From the NCBI RefSeq assembly GCF_910592395.1, contig NC_088321.1, forward strand, positions 14,508,001 to 14,572,000: a stretch of 64,000 nt of DNA. Reading direction: 5' to 3'. Shown here in pieces: positions 53,106 to 64,000 of the stretch. Source of the stretch: Lineus longissimus. Lineage: Eukaryota; Nemertea; Pilidiophora; Heteronemertea; Lineidae. Every line of letters starts with the position of its first letter. Positions within the stretch are counted from its first letter, which is position 1. Under the pieces are notes generated by a model. That model was not told the DNA's origin. It saw only the letters and a list, made by a program, of their open reading frames with translations, and did not search any database. The position numbers and the translations under genes were made by a program.

Positions 53106-55717
53106 AGACGATCTACGTAGTGCCACCTAGCGTATTAGCCAACAAAACGACAAAATGTGGCATTACTCTCCAAATCTTTGCTCACCGTAGCCATTACCGT
53201 GAATCATTGAGATGGATTGCTCCTGTCAGTAACGCAAAAACCTGGTCATGACTCTTGGGGATGGAAATTACTATCAGAGTGATTCTTGTAATCAGGAATC
53301 GATACGGAAGTCTAGTCGATAGAGCTGCTAGGATTGGTACTGTATGAGCCAGGCGGGCTCAGCCGGCGAAGGTCACCTCTGTCCATTTAACCCATTCCCC
53401 ATTTTCTACATGACCAAGTCCTCTATAGTATTACAATGCCGAGACTGATCCCAGCAACGCATAAAGAGCCAATGTATAGCACTAATTCAAATGGCCGCCT
53501 CCGCACCCCGTTTTCCAACCAGCAGTTTCGACCCCAAGAGCAAAACTCGCGGCTGGCTTTTACGAGGAGCCACTGTAGACCTATTCGTAATTCAAAATGG
53601 CCGCCGCAGCAACCATCTTGAAAAGGTATCGCCAGTCGAAAACTGGACTGTCATAACGGGCAAAGATAGGAGTCAAACAAATCTAACACCAATCAGTCAT
53701 ACAAGCCTTCCGGCGCCAATCGTTCAAAGAGATATTTTTACGTCAAAACCAACATTTTTTTAGGTCTGACAGCCAGTCTATCAGTATTCAACGAGCCAAA
53801 TAACTAACACTGACATGGCTGAAGAAACGTATAATTGTTCTTTCATAAGGTTTTATTTATTACCTGTAAAATGTCAACATACAGGTAAACATGAGATGAA
53901 TGACGCCCTAACCTAAGACAAGGTCGTGTGCTGTATATTTATATCAGGGAGTACGTTTACCGAGGTCAAGTGTGCCTTCAGACAAGGTATCCGAAGGTTA
54001 CCTTACTAAAAATATCCTGTTACCATTCCAATGTTCTGCAGCCTGGGAGTACACTCCTATGCAGTGCATTTCGTCATCCCGGGCGGCAGGACGAGGCCGG
54101 TTTATCGCGTCGTCTGGAAGCTGAGCAATGTCAAGATAGCGCCTTTGAACCATCCCACGGGCTTGTCATGTATGTCCCCCTGAAAAAGTGCCCTCCCCTA
54201 TCAATGGTGACCCTCTCAGTCATGTTTCTATGGAGACTCATGTCCTCCCGAAATTAAAAGCGCATAAAAAAATCTCTGTCCCTGTGACACTCTCCTCTGT
54301 TGCACCGCTTAGTCTTGAGACTAAGAGGAGAATACTGTTTATTAGCCAATCCGCCAAGACTGCCCCCGGGCGGCACTAATAATCAGCTGCCTCCTTGCCA
54401 GCGTCTCCGTCGGGAAAAATTGATTAGAGGGTTGCTATGAATGGCATATAGATAACTGAGGCACACGAGCTTATAATATTCACAATGACTATGGTTCTGC
54501 CGAAATCAATAACATTCTCACGTGTTTGCAATGCAAATTATCAACATTCAACATCGTTCCCAATGTTTAATTTAACTACGGTAAATGTCATTAAACTGTT
54601 TACGACGATTTCCATGGGGACAAGAAGTGATTAGCCTGTCGGCGACGGAGGTTCAAGGCGACGGTGATTGCCAAATTCACACACTTTCACGCATCTGCAA
54701 TGCAAATTGTCAACAATCAACATGTAATTTTTTTCCCATGTCTGACGAAAGATGTGGCCTTTGCTGTGAAAATTCATCCAACAATAAAAAATGCTGACAT
54801 CAGCGATTTTTGGCGATCATCCGAGGGTTGCTCTGGTATTTGGAGACTGGCATATGAATGCCTTTGATGTAAAACCTGGCGTTATTATCTATATCAACTG
54901 TCGACAGACGACATTTACGCAGCCTAGTTTCCATGGAAACTGCGCCACTCGAATCAAAGAGATTTTTCAAATTTATTTGCACTTGTAGACCTACAAAGCT
55001 GCAATAGTATTAGCGCGAAGGCGAATGGAATCAGTAGCAATTCTATAAATAGGCGACATCAGTATTCAATGTAGCAACTTGATTTCAGATACTTGTAGCT
55101 TTCAGCAATTAAACCAACTTCTCAAAACTCTGGATTGAAAGCCAGCTCTTCTTCGTTTTAATTTTCTGGTTTGATACATGCAATAGCACTTCATCATTCT
55201 ATTGAAATAGATCGGCTGCATAAAAAAACACCCAAAAAAGTATGTTGTATTTTTCATACAGGGTGTAGTCAAAACAAAGGATGCGGCGGTCGTGAAATGA
55301 AGTGGAGACGTTTTGTAATCATATGTTTAAGTTGACGTACCCTATTCGCCACATCCAGTCGCTAAGACAGTTAAAAACATTTGAAAACGTAACATTAAAA
55401 TGGAGGCTAAATCCTAATAAGCAACGCGTGGCGGCGACAAACACTAGTGGAATTTGGCCCATTTTAAGATGTATTGAACTAGTTCAGTCCGTGACTGACA
55501 AGAATGACCATATGAAAACATGGATTAGTTATAAACAGACTGAGGATGATTTATAGACCTGTTTACTCCAGAAATAAAATTGATTCTAAAAATAGAGTTG
55601 TGCGGTAGAACAGCTGCTACCTCGTGTAACAACTTGGTCAGGCCTTTTGTGACGTCATCATGTGTTTCCAAGGTTACCACACGGAGATTGATATTGATAT
55701 GTAAACAACGCATTTTA

Positions 55718-56010
55718 TTAAAGGGACTATAAAGTAAGTTGAGAATAGTAACGTACGTTTTCGCCGAAGACGATCTCGCCAGCCGAGAGCCATCCTGAGC
55801 TTCAGGGCCTTTCCCTAGCTTCTCTGGCCATACAGCGAACTACATTTATAACCCCTGCTTCCCTCAGGATAGTGTGCCAATCTTGACACTAGAGGCGCTG
55901 ATTTCGTTACTTATTAGACATGGCTTGCGAATTGGTTACATCCCGTGCATTGTTTATTGCAGTTTGATAATTTTTCAATTGTACATCTCATACCCATGTT
56001 GTCCCTTTAA
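55718..56010. mobile_element. TTAAAGGG-ended MITE, second member
   Basis: Starts TTAAAGGGACTATAAAG and ends CATGTTGTCCCTTTAA. Internal sequence differs from the 32756-32977 member, so only the ends are conserved. Confidence 0.6.
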
Positions 56011-57794
56011 GAAATTGTCGCATCTCTTGATAGGTCATCAAAAATCGTTACCGTAGTCAAAACACATCCAATCATGAATGAAAAAATAAATGAAAATTGT
56101 GTTGATCACATCTGGGAATGATTGATTGGAACCACTCCCCTTCGATAATATTATCATGTGTCGCTGATGGCGAATGGCGAGGTTGTTCGATATTGTACAT
56201 TTCAGACCGGAAAATACTCGTCTCCTACTCGTCTGCGGTGGGAATATCGATTTTGGCTGAATAAACACCTTTATGATAAACGCGGCTCTCATAACCCTTT
56301 ATATATATGTGTGTGTGTGTGTATCGTATCACGAACATGGTGTTCGTTTCCCAGCAACGATCATAAATCAAAATTGGCTATAAATTCCCGCCAAAATATC
56401 TAGAGAGGTTTTCCCGGGTTTTCTTTACAAAGAACCATATATTATTTTTACATGATTCGCCATAAGGTATTTCACATACATGTACTTGACACAAATTCAA
56501 TATTCGCGCCTTTTCAGAAAACCGTTAAGAAATTCCAAATATGGAAATGAACTGGCGTGCCGCCAATTTATTCAAGGCGACGTCAGTCGTCTGCTTTGAA
56601 AAACTGGACTAGAAAGGTATTAAAATCATAACAACGAGTACAAAATTTTCGATGCGATTTTGCCGTAAACGTTTACAGAACCTTACCTCGGTAAAATTCC
56701 GTAGAACTTGCTAATCCTTTGAAAATACTGATATTGATTATGCAAATTAGCCGGCGAAATATGTGAGCACGTGCGTTGCTGAGGACAGAGAGAGGTCACC
56801 TTGATAAAATCCATGAATCATATAATAATGCTGAACAGAGTCGTTTTTTCTGGGTATCGGAATGAAAATGTTTATCCTTTATACATATATATCATCGGAT
56901 TTCATTTACATATCGACAATTGCTGGTAAAAAGCCGGGGCAAAAAGAAAGACAAAAGAACACAACCGTATATAAAAACAGTGAAAAGAGAAAGCGAGATA
57001 CAACGATGTCGTATGATCACGTTGTCCCTGGTCAAACCTGATAAAAGGTACTCAAAAGTAAAAAGAAAGTCAGAGACAAAATAGACTACCGTATGAGAAT
57101 TGATGACCAGACATCCATCGAAATATCAAAGCGGTTACTCACCGGATAAAAAAGCTGATTAGATGTGGAGTTGTCCCTGTCTCAGAGCACTGCTTTCCTT
57201 CGATGAAAACCGTTGGTTGTGATGACTAGACCAGCCGCGAAATCTTTTATCACCAAGTCCCGCCCCCTCGTAAATTTTCATATCGCACGTGGGGCATTAT
57301 TGTAATTGAGATGTGAGCTTGAGTGGGGATTTGAAAGGACAACTTTAGGGCACCCTTGAAATCAGTGTTAGTATAGGGAAATCTTTCTTAGAGGATAGAG
57401 AGTCTGGGAACTATAAGGATTCGTTTACTTTTTGAGCCCCTTTTTTGTTGTTCCCCATACTTCATACACTTTACAGCTAGAGAGGCCTTTACACCGGTGA
57501 AGAAATTTAAAATGTTAAAGGAATGAATGAATGCTGGTCAATGACGGTCAGTGCCTCTTTAGAACCGTTATCATAATCCGTCAGATTGTACAATAGGGCC
57601 GGGCCCTTTTTAAAGGGGGATATTTTCTACTTTCACACCGGCGTTAGCGCGTAAGCGCTGGTATAATATAGCCTGCAGAACATTTCCAGAAGGTCGGGAC
57701 GGCTCGTGGGCGGTTTTAACGCCCAGATAGTATCAGATCAGATTAGTTCATTTAGTGCATCTCAGATGTCAGCACCTTTATAGAATTTTAAAAC

Positions 57795-58065
57795 GTTGAT
57801 ATTTTGAGAACATGTCGAAGTTGTCATTTCGTGATATTTGGAAGAATAAATGGTTAATTAGCATTAAAATCGATATTTCACTTTAGACTTTGATGTTTTT
57901 TTACCCCAAATCATGGTTCAGTACTGAGACTGACATTGTCTTCCATGTCATCAAGAAAACATTTTCAAAAATTCTTGATATTTTGAGAACATGTCCAAGT
58001 TGTTATTTCGTGATATTTGGAAGAATAAATGGTTAATTAGCATTTATATCGATATTTCACTTAGC
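57795..58065. repeat. About 90-bp direct repeat pair
   Basis: TTGATATTTTGAGAACATGT through GGTTAATTAGCATT occurs at about 57796-57885 and 57976-58065, about 180 bases apart. The copies differ by a few bases. Confidence 0.8.
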
Positions 58066-58442
58066 ATCAATATTTGGTTGGAATTTTGAGCTGATTTTTG
58101 TATGCAGCATCTGTACGACATCAACAACTACATTGGCAGTGTTTTATTGGTTCTGACATGTCTAGATATCAATTATAAGGTTATCAGTTTGTTACATTTT
58201 TTGTTCAACCCTTGACACAAATATGTCTGCCTGGAGACTAGGTCAAGATGATATTTTAGGTTCGCCAACCTGACAGTTTTTGGCTAATGACTGACTCTTT
58301 TCATATGTGATTTCGAGTTGTTTAGCTCTTTCACTAGCCTGTCAGAAGGTGTCCCCCAGAGCAGTCATGCATGGGCCCATGTCGGCTGGCCAGGCCTGTC
58401 AGCTACTGGTGCTATTCTATATGTACAACCTGCAGTTGTTCT

Positions 58443-58625
58443 GGAGTAGAACCTCTCTTAGTGGACACCTCTCTATTAGTATTAAGGACAACTGAGCTAA
58501 GGACACTAGGTTTGGTTCCAAATTGCTTGTTTTCATTAAATCTGACCTCTCTAATCAGGACACCTTTTTATAAAGGAAAATCACTTGTCAGTCCCGAGGG
58601 TGTCCTTAATAGAGAGGTTCTACTG
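58443..58625. mobile_element. MITE (CCTCTCT...GGACACC family), upstream of GAMT
   Basis: Ends AGTAGAACCTCTCTTAG and AATAGAGAGGTTCTACT form a long inverted repeat. It lies 165 bases before the GAMT start codon, so it may sit in the promoter region. Confidence 0.82.
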
Positions 58626-58789
58626 AAGTTTCCATCAACAAATTGCACATAAAAAGGTAACAGGTGAATGACCTCAAATGAATATTCATGAGGAAGTCGT
58701 GACGTAACGCTATAACATAGGCCTACCATGAATATCAAGTGCGTGAAAACTCATTGTTGACTTGATCGTCGGTGTGTGCGTGCGTAAAA

Positions 58790-61700
58790 ATGTCATCGTC
58801 CCAAAAAAACTCCCATGAATCGGCCGAAAAAGATGCCAAATCGGATCCAATTTTCGACAGTGGTGAAGTGTGTAAACCAGGGTGGAAAGATGCTGAGGCA
58901 GGTTACGATGAAACGGATGAACATTTGCAGATTTTAGGGAAACCGGTCATGGAAAGATGGGAAACTCCATTCATGCACAAATTGGCCGAAATCGCCTCGT
59001 CGAAAGGTAGGTTGGTGCTCCAGATTTCTGTAATTTTCTCAAATAATGGACAGCGTTTCGGCTGCTTTATGGGTCACATCAATCACTTTTTCATTAACTT
59101 TATACCCGTTCGAGTTATGATTCATGACTGGTGTATAAAATCGCCTGTTTTCAGTTGTGATTACTTTATAAAACCGCGTGTCGAGCGAAACCTTTCACGG
59201 AGTCACTGTTGATGGGTTGGGCACCCTCGTCTTCAGGAATGTCGGGCGGTGGTGTAATGCTACAGGGCTTGGCTGTGGATTGCAACTTGGATGCAGACGA
59301 GGTAGAGCTATTTAACCGTCTGCTCTGCCATAAGACCTTGCATGGTAAGAAAAGTGACAACCTCCAAACATTGCCTAAGGATGGGCTCTATCTATCGTTT
59401 TGATTTATAGGTTTTTGAAAAGAAATTCTGTTGTTCCATGATCCATGTTTTTTTTCCTAAATAAAATTGGCCATTTCCTTATTTATTTCAATCTTTTTAA
59501 ATTTTAGGTGGGCGAGTTCTGGAACTAGGGTTTGGCATGGCAATTGCAGCTTCAAAAGTAGAGCAATCCGACCTGGAAGAACACGTCATTGTTGAATGTA
59601 ACGATGGAGTCTTCACACGCTTGGAGAAATGGGCCAAAGAACAAAAAAATAAGGTATCCTACTAAAGTAGATCCTGGGTGAATTTTTCTGAAATTTTTAC
59701 AAGTCCGAAACCTTAAACATGAAATGAAATAAAGAATGTTGCTTGCTAACTTATATCAAAGATGTATTTGGGGTCAGTAACAAATATTGAATATATGAAA
59801 CAGTCTTTCAGGTTCACAAATCTTCCTATTAATTATGAGAGCATTTTGATGAAAAATCACCAATATTTTATGAGTAAATGGTGATTTTATTTGCAGCTTT
59901 TTCAAACTTTTGAACCCAGCTTGCACTGAAGGCCAATGTACAGACCTTGGGCATAGGCCTAAGCATATGACAAATCTATGGCCAGGAATTTTATTAGATA
60001 GTCCTAAAATAAGGTCACTTAACAGCCAGCACAAAGCATTGCTAGGCCTACCTGCACTTTTGGTGGTGTTGTAATGTGATAATATTGGTACATGAATAAA
60101 GATATTGATATACATATAAGGTGAGGACAAAACCTCACAGCAAAGATGGGCAGTTTTGCCATGGAAGAAATTCAAAAAAAGGTAATGTAACGTACATGTA
60201 ATGTAATGTAATGTTCTCATTTGCATACCTACAGGTCACACCCTTGAAGGGTCTCTGGGAAGATGTTGTGCCCACTTTAAAAGACGAATCATTTGATGGT
60301 AAGTTCAGACTGACAAATGCTGTTCGTAATATAGGGGTGTCCTGATTACATAGGTCAAATTGTACAGAAATGATGTATTTGGTGCCAATGTCAGTTGTCA
60401 CTGTCCCTAAAGAGATAGTGTCATAATTATAGAGGTGTCCACTGACGGAGGTTCCACTGTTCTAATACCAGTACTAGTTACAGTTTAAATGCCCTTCAAT
60501 CAAAAGGAACACCAGTTCAAGTTGAAAGTCCATTCAGTTCGTCAGTTCAAAAAACCACCAGTTCAAGTTGAAAGTTCAGTCCAAGGGTGCACCAGTTCCA
60601 GTCCAAACCCTCTTCAGCTCTTCAGTCCAGAGCACCAAATCAAGTTGAAACCCTCTTCAGTCAAAAGGAACACCAGTTCAAGTTGAAAGTCCGTTCAGTT
60701 CTTCAGTTCAAAAAACCACCAGTTCAAGTTGAAAGTTCAGTCGAAGGGTGCACCAGTTCCAGTCAAAACACTCTTCAGTTCTTCAGTCCAAAGGAGCACC
60801 AGTTCTGTTTAGCAGAGGTGTCTGCTAAGGGAGGTTCCACTTTACCAAATCCTGACTCCCTTTTCAATAAATCCTATGAGAAAGCATCAGAGAGCTCAGG
60901 AGATGGAATTCTTTGAGTTATTCCTAAAATTTCCCGTTTTGTTTTTATTTTCAGGTATATTATACGACACATACCCCCTTAGCGAGAATGAATGGCACAC
61001 ACATCAGTTTGATTTCATCAAGAATCACGCGTCCCGTCTTTTGAAGCCAGGGGGTGTGCTTACTTACTGCAATCTTACATCATGGGGTGAATACATGAAA
61101 AAAGATTATTCGGACATAGAGACAATGTTTAAGGTGAGAATTTACAGACAGCATGCCTTGTACCAAAAGTATCAAGTATATGTTCTTCAATCCATATACA
61201 TGTACATGTACATCTACTTGCAAGTATGTATGAAGACAATACATTTCATTTGACCTGCGATGGACCAGCACCCTACCCATGGGGGGGGGGGGGGAGTGTA
61301 CTCCTAGTATGTATGAAGACCATACATTTCATTTGACCTGCGATGGACCAGCACCCTACCCAGGGGGGGGGGGGGGGGGAGTGTACTCCTAGTATGTATG
61401 AAGACCATACTTTTCATTTGACCTGCGATAGACCAGAACCCTATCCGGGGGGGGGGGGGGGGGGTACCCCTAGTAACATAAGTGCGTTACACTCATGTAA
61501 AATCACAGAAGACGAATTTCTGTCCTCGAACTAAAGGGGGGCGGGATATTCTATCCTTCAATAATTTAAGGGGGGAAATGTCCCCCACCCCGTCTTCACT
61601 CTAGAAGAAAAACCCTGTCTTTTGTCTTACTTTTTCGTGACACCTACATTCATTTGAGGCGCTGTTAACGGAGTCCTTCCATTTTCAGGAGACACAGATG

Positions 61701-61829
61701 AAGCACCTTGAGGAGGCCGGTTTCAAAGCTGAAAGTATTACAACGGAAACAGTGCCAATGAACCCACCAGCGGACTGCAAATACTACAGTCACAATTTTA
61801 TGATTGCACCTACAATTATCAAGTCGTAA
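58790..61829 (+). CDS. GAMT: Guanidinoacetate N-methyltransferase (GAMT)
   Basis: Final enzyme of creatine synthesis: transfers methyl from S-adenosylmethionine to guanidinoacetate in the cytosol. Five exons, 58790-59006, 59508-59653, 60235-60298, 60955-61133 and 61689-61829, join by GT-AG in matching phase to 248 aa (vertebrate enzymes about 236). Family blocks seen: [20 protein letters not shown] (substrate-site Glu), [16 protein letters not shown] (SAM-binding motif I), [32 protein letters not shown] with the catalytic Asp, WHTHQF, and [12 protein letters not shown]. The frame opens a little upstream at 58772 (six more residues), but the Met at 58790 starts MSSSQK and fits better. All key residues are present. 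Confidence 0.97.
59237..59344 (+). CDS. GAMT: Candidate 108-bp cassette exon in GAMT intron 1
   Basis: Acceptor CTTCAG before 59237 and donor GTAAGA after 59344. It has the same phase (1) as the flanking exons at both ends, 36 open codons, and no stop. It would insert a segment starting [11 protein letters not shown] between SSK and GRVLEL, splitting SAM motif I, so the product would probably be inactive. It may be an alternative exon, or chance. Confidence 0.35.
60490..60805. repeat. About 165-bp direct repeat pair in GAMT intron
   Basis: Two copies of a unit with AAAAGGAACACCAGTTCAAG, TTCAGTTCAAAAAACCACCA and GTGCACCAGTTCCAGT, in intron 3. Confidence 0.85.
61228..61475. repeat. About 80-bp repeat with poly-G, three copies
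   Basis: Three copies of a unit with GTATGAAGACCATACATTTC and TTTGACCTGCGATGGACCAG, each followed by a 12- to 20-base G run, in GAMT intron 4. The G tracts are prone to length errors. Confidence 0.85.
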
Positions 61830-63404
61830 ATTCATGGGGGGCACTCGAAGTACTTCATTGTACCACAAAAACATAAATCCGGTCCTGACATTTAGGCGGT
61901 ATATACTGGATTTTAATTAGATAAACTCAATATGAAATGGGCTACTTTTGATAATGCTTGTCAAAAAATTGATAAGAACATTGACAATATCTTGACACAA
62001 CACGGGTTAAAGGACTCCGCTGTTAGTTGAAATTTGCAATTGAATTTGAATTTCCAGTTGCATTTGAATTTCCAATTACATATGTACTAAATATGAGGTC
62101 CTTTGGTCGCATATATTCAGAGTGCGTCATATAAAATTCAAAAGTTCTATTTATCAAACATGAATTTCAACATCACTATTGTGTAGACAAATATACAAAT
62201 ATATGTACCATGAACAATTATTGCTTCAGCCAATATGCATGCATAATGATAGCTTCACGGAGCATGTGTATGACTGCATCACCATTTCCCCGAGCCACCA
62301 GTTACAAACGCTGTACCCTTTTAACAGTGTTATTGTCAAGGAGAACATTTTCTAGTAATTGTTAAGAAGGAAAGAACGAAAAATAATACAATTTGCATGT
62401 ATACTTCATTGTTGTTCATTCCTTCACTTTCATGACGAATGAGATGGAAGTGCACTCGTGTCTGAATTTCCAAGGTCAAATACATACATACATACATAAT
62501 GAAATTTATATAGCGCTGTATCCAGATATGCGATCTCCGCTAAAAGCGCTTTACAATAATAGAGAAACTGATCAAAGATCAGACACCAAATACCCTCCCA
62601 AACAGATGAGTCTTCAGGAGGGCCTTGAACGTAGTTAGGTCAGTACAAGGGGTGATATGAATAAAGGCTAGCAAATGCTTTTACTTCAATTTTGTACAGA
62701 AAGGCCAAGTGTAAATGTACATGGAGTTTTAGTTAAAAGCATTTACTACTCTTTATTCATATCACCCATTATGTCAGTTCCGTAGGTAGCTGGTTCCACA
62801 ACATTGGTCCAGCCACCGAAAATGCCCGGTCACCATAGGTTGGTATGCTTGTCTTGGAAACCAGTAGCCTGACACTTTCTGATGACCGGAGCACCCGAGA
62901 CTGGCATCTTGCACTGACAAGTTCACTCAATGGTACAAGTCCACTTATTCAACCCTCAAAGAGTGAATATGGTGCTCTCCTTGTGGACAATTTTTATCTC
63001 TCGACATACCTGTGAGTGCAGGGCCGGAGAAGCGAACATTAACCACTGATTTCCTCAGGATGGTGAAACAGAATGTCCTGTCATGTCTACTTCGTAGGCT
63101 TCAGCCCAATCCTACAATAAGGAGGCTGTCTACCTGGATAATCTAGGCTACTTTTTGGCCTAGCACAACCAGACCATGTAGGACTGTCACAACCTCCAAG
63201 ACAAAAAACGGCCACAACAAGAAGACAAACATTCCATGACCAGCAGAGACAATGGACGATATGAATAAACTCCATGTACATTTTTTACACTGGGCCTTTC
63301 TGTACAAATTGAAGTAAAAGCATAGACTTTATTCATATCAGCCAATGTCACAATTAGATCGGACCACATCATGTGTCCGGGATATAAGTGATTCATTAAT
63401 ACCT
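61830..63404. other. Downstream of GAMT, no gene
   Basis: Contains hairpin MITEs (62650-62767 and a truncated one at about 63254-63343) and, around 62490-62880, segments such as TTTATATAGCGCT and AAAGCGCTTTACAA that are typical 3' ends of invertebrate retroelements. No coding gene was seen. Confidence 0.5.
62650..62767. mobile_element. Hairpin MITE (GGGTGATATG family), copy 4
   Basis: Complete 118-bp copy with perfect inverted ends, core in the orientation opposite to copy 1. A fifth, internally deleted copy follows at about 63254-63343. Confidence 0.85.
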
Positions 63405-63960
63405 GAGACTGCCTCATCTCTCTCACCATGTAGACAACTTGGCAGGGCAGCCAGGACTGATTTGGCCTGGCTGTGACTGTCTCATCTCTCTCACCATATT
63501 AACAACTAGGCAGTGCAGCGAAGACTGATGCAGCCTAGCTCTGACTGTCTCATCACGCTCATCATGTTGTCAACACGGTGGAGCAGCCAGGATTGATTCG
63601 GCCTGGCTGTGACTTCCTTATCTCTCTCACCATGTTTACACCTTGGCAGAGCAGCCAAGACTGATTTGGCCTGGCTGTGACTGTCTCATCTCTCTCACCA
63701 TAATCATTGTCAACACGGTGGAGCAGCCGGAACTGATTCGGCCTGACTGTGACTGTCTCATCTCTCTCGCCATAATAACAACTAGGCAGTGCGGCGAAGA
63801 TTGATGCAGCCTGGCTGTGACTGTCTCATCACTCTCATCATGTTGTCAGCACGGTGGAGCAGCCAGGATTGATTCGGCCTGGCTGTGACTTCCTCACCTC
63901 TCTCATCATGTTGTCAACACGGCCGTGGAGCAGCCAGGACTGATTCGGCCTGGCTGTCAG
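63405..63960. repeat. Tandem array of the fold-back unit
   Basis: About seven direct units of the same 85-bp repeat that builds the palindrome at 25555-26475 (GGCCTGGCTGTGACTGTCTC core). Only one orientation is present before the window ends, so it may be one arm of a second fold-back element. Confidence 0.85.
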
Positions 63961-64000
63961 ATGAAGGAAATAAAGTAGACTCCCTGGGCAGCCCATCGCT

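Larger units (their letters stand above)
49826..58440. other. Region upstream of NMES1-like gene and GAMT
   Basis: About 8.6 kb with no coding gene I can support. Contents: poly-C/G runs (51767-51782), a MITE fragment (50685-50845), a TTAAAGGG-type MITE (55718-56010), a duplicated segment near 52500-52720 and 54040-54200, a possible promoter near 53060-53105, and a GT run (about 56309-56322). It could hold non-coding 5' exons of the minus-strand NMES1-like gene; a donor-like CCG|GTGAGT on the minus strand at about 57144 follows a GC-box-bearing stretch (57260-57285). Confidence 0.45.

Noticed and set aside
58772-59212. GAMT first exon read as a 146-aa single-exon protein
   Set aside because: The frame after 59006 is intron read-through; splicing to 59508 restores the conserved SAM-binding motif.

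Overview
The window is eukaryotic nuclear DNA, most likely from a marine invertebrate. I could not place the phylum; mollusc, annelid, brachiopod, amphioxus or hemichordate would all fit. The evidence is two animal housekeeping genes with many short GT-AG exons, long AT-rich introns full of short inverted-repeat transposons and minisatellites, and one complete animal-type Polinton/Maverick DNA transposon.

Polinton (3022-22082, 19,061 bp). Both boundaries are visible. Inverted terminal repeats start 5'-AGTAGT and the element is flanked by a perfect 6-bp target duplication, AGCGCG (3016-3021 and 22083-22088). Every core gene is an uninterrupted reading frame: protein-primed DNA polymerase B, chromodomain integrase, FtsK/HerA-type packaging ATPase, adenain-like protease, double-jelly-roll major capsid protein and penton-like minor capsid protein. 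It also carries two basic, glycine-rich core-like proteins, a small membrane protein, a PC4-like ssDNA-binding protein and four or five unknown proteins. All but one are on the minus strand. From the ATPase (start 11897) to the protease (end 5572), nine frames abut or overlap by a few bases, with a TATA-like box upstream of the first. One minus-strand gene (16547-18819) appears to be spliced from four exons, which is unusual here. A Cys-rich protein at 19996-20346 is the only plus-strand gene. The set looks like that of a virus-like (adintovirus/polintovirus) element able to replicate, integrate and form capsids.

Host genes. (1) Dymeclin (DYM), plus strand, 28648-40838, about 14-15 exons. Three small phase-0 exon candidates (30, 54 and 57 bp) lie between two conserved exons and may be alternative cassettes. 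One N-terminal part is not resolved. (2) A small NMES1/NDUFA4-family membrane protein on the minus strand: exons at 49709-49825 and 47580-47668 are clear, but the last exon was not found. (3) Guanidinoacetate N-methyltransferase (GAMT), plus strand, 58790-61829, five exons giving 248 aa, plus an in-frame 108-bp cassette-exon candidate at 59237-59344.

The rest is non-genic: a large palindromic fold-back element (25555-26475) whose repeat unit recurs at 63405-63960, several small hairpin or terminal-inverted-repeat families, a non-LTR retrotransposon remnant (29300-29700), a tRNA-like SINE fragment, and many minisatellites (34896-35575, 42815-43485, 31836-32112 and others). No rRNA, true tRNA or CRISPR was seen.
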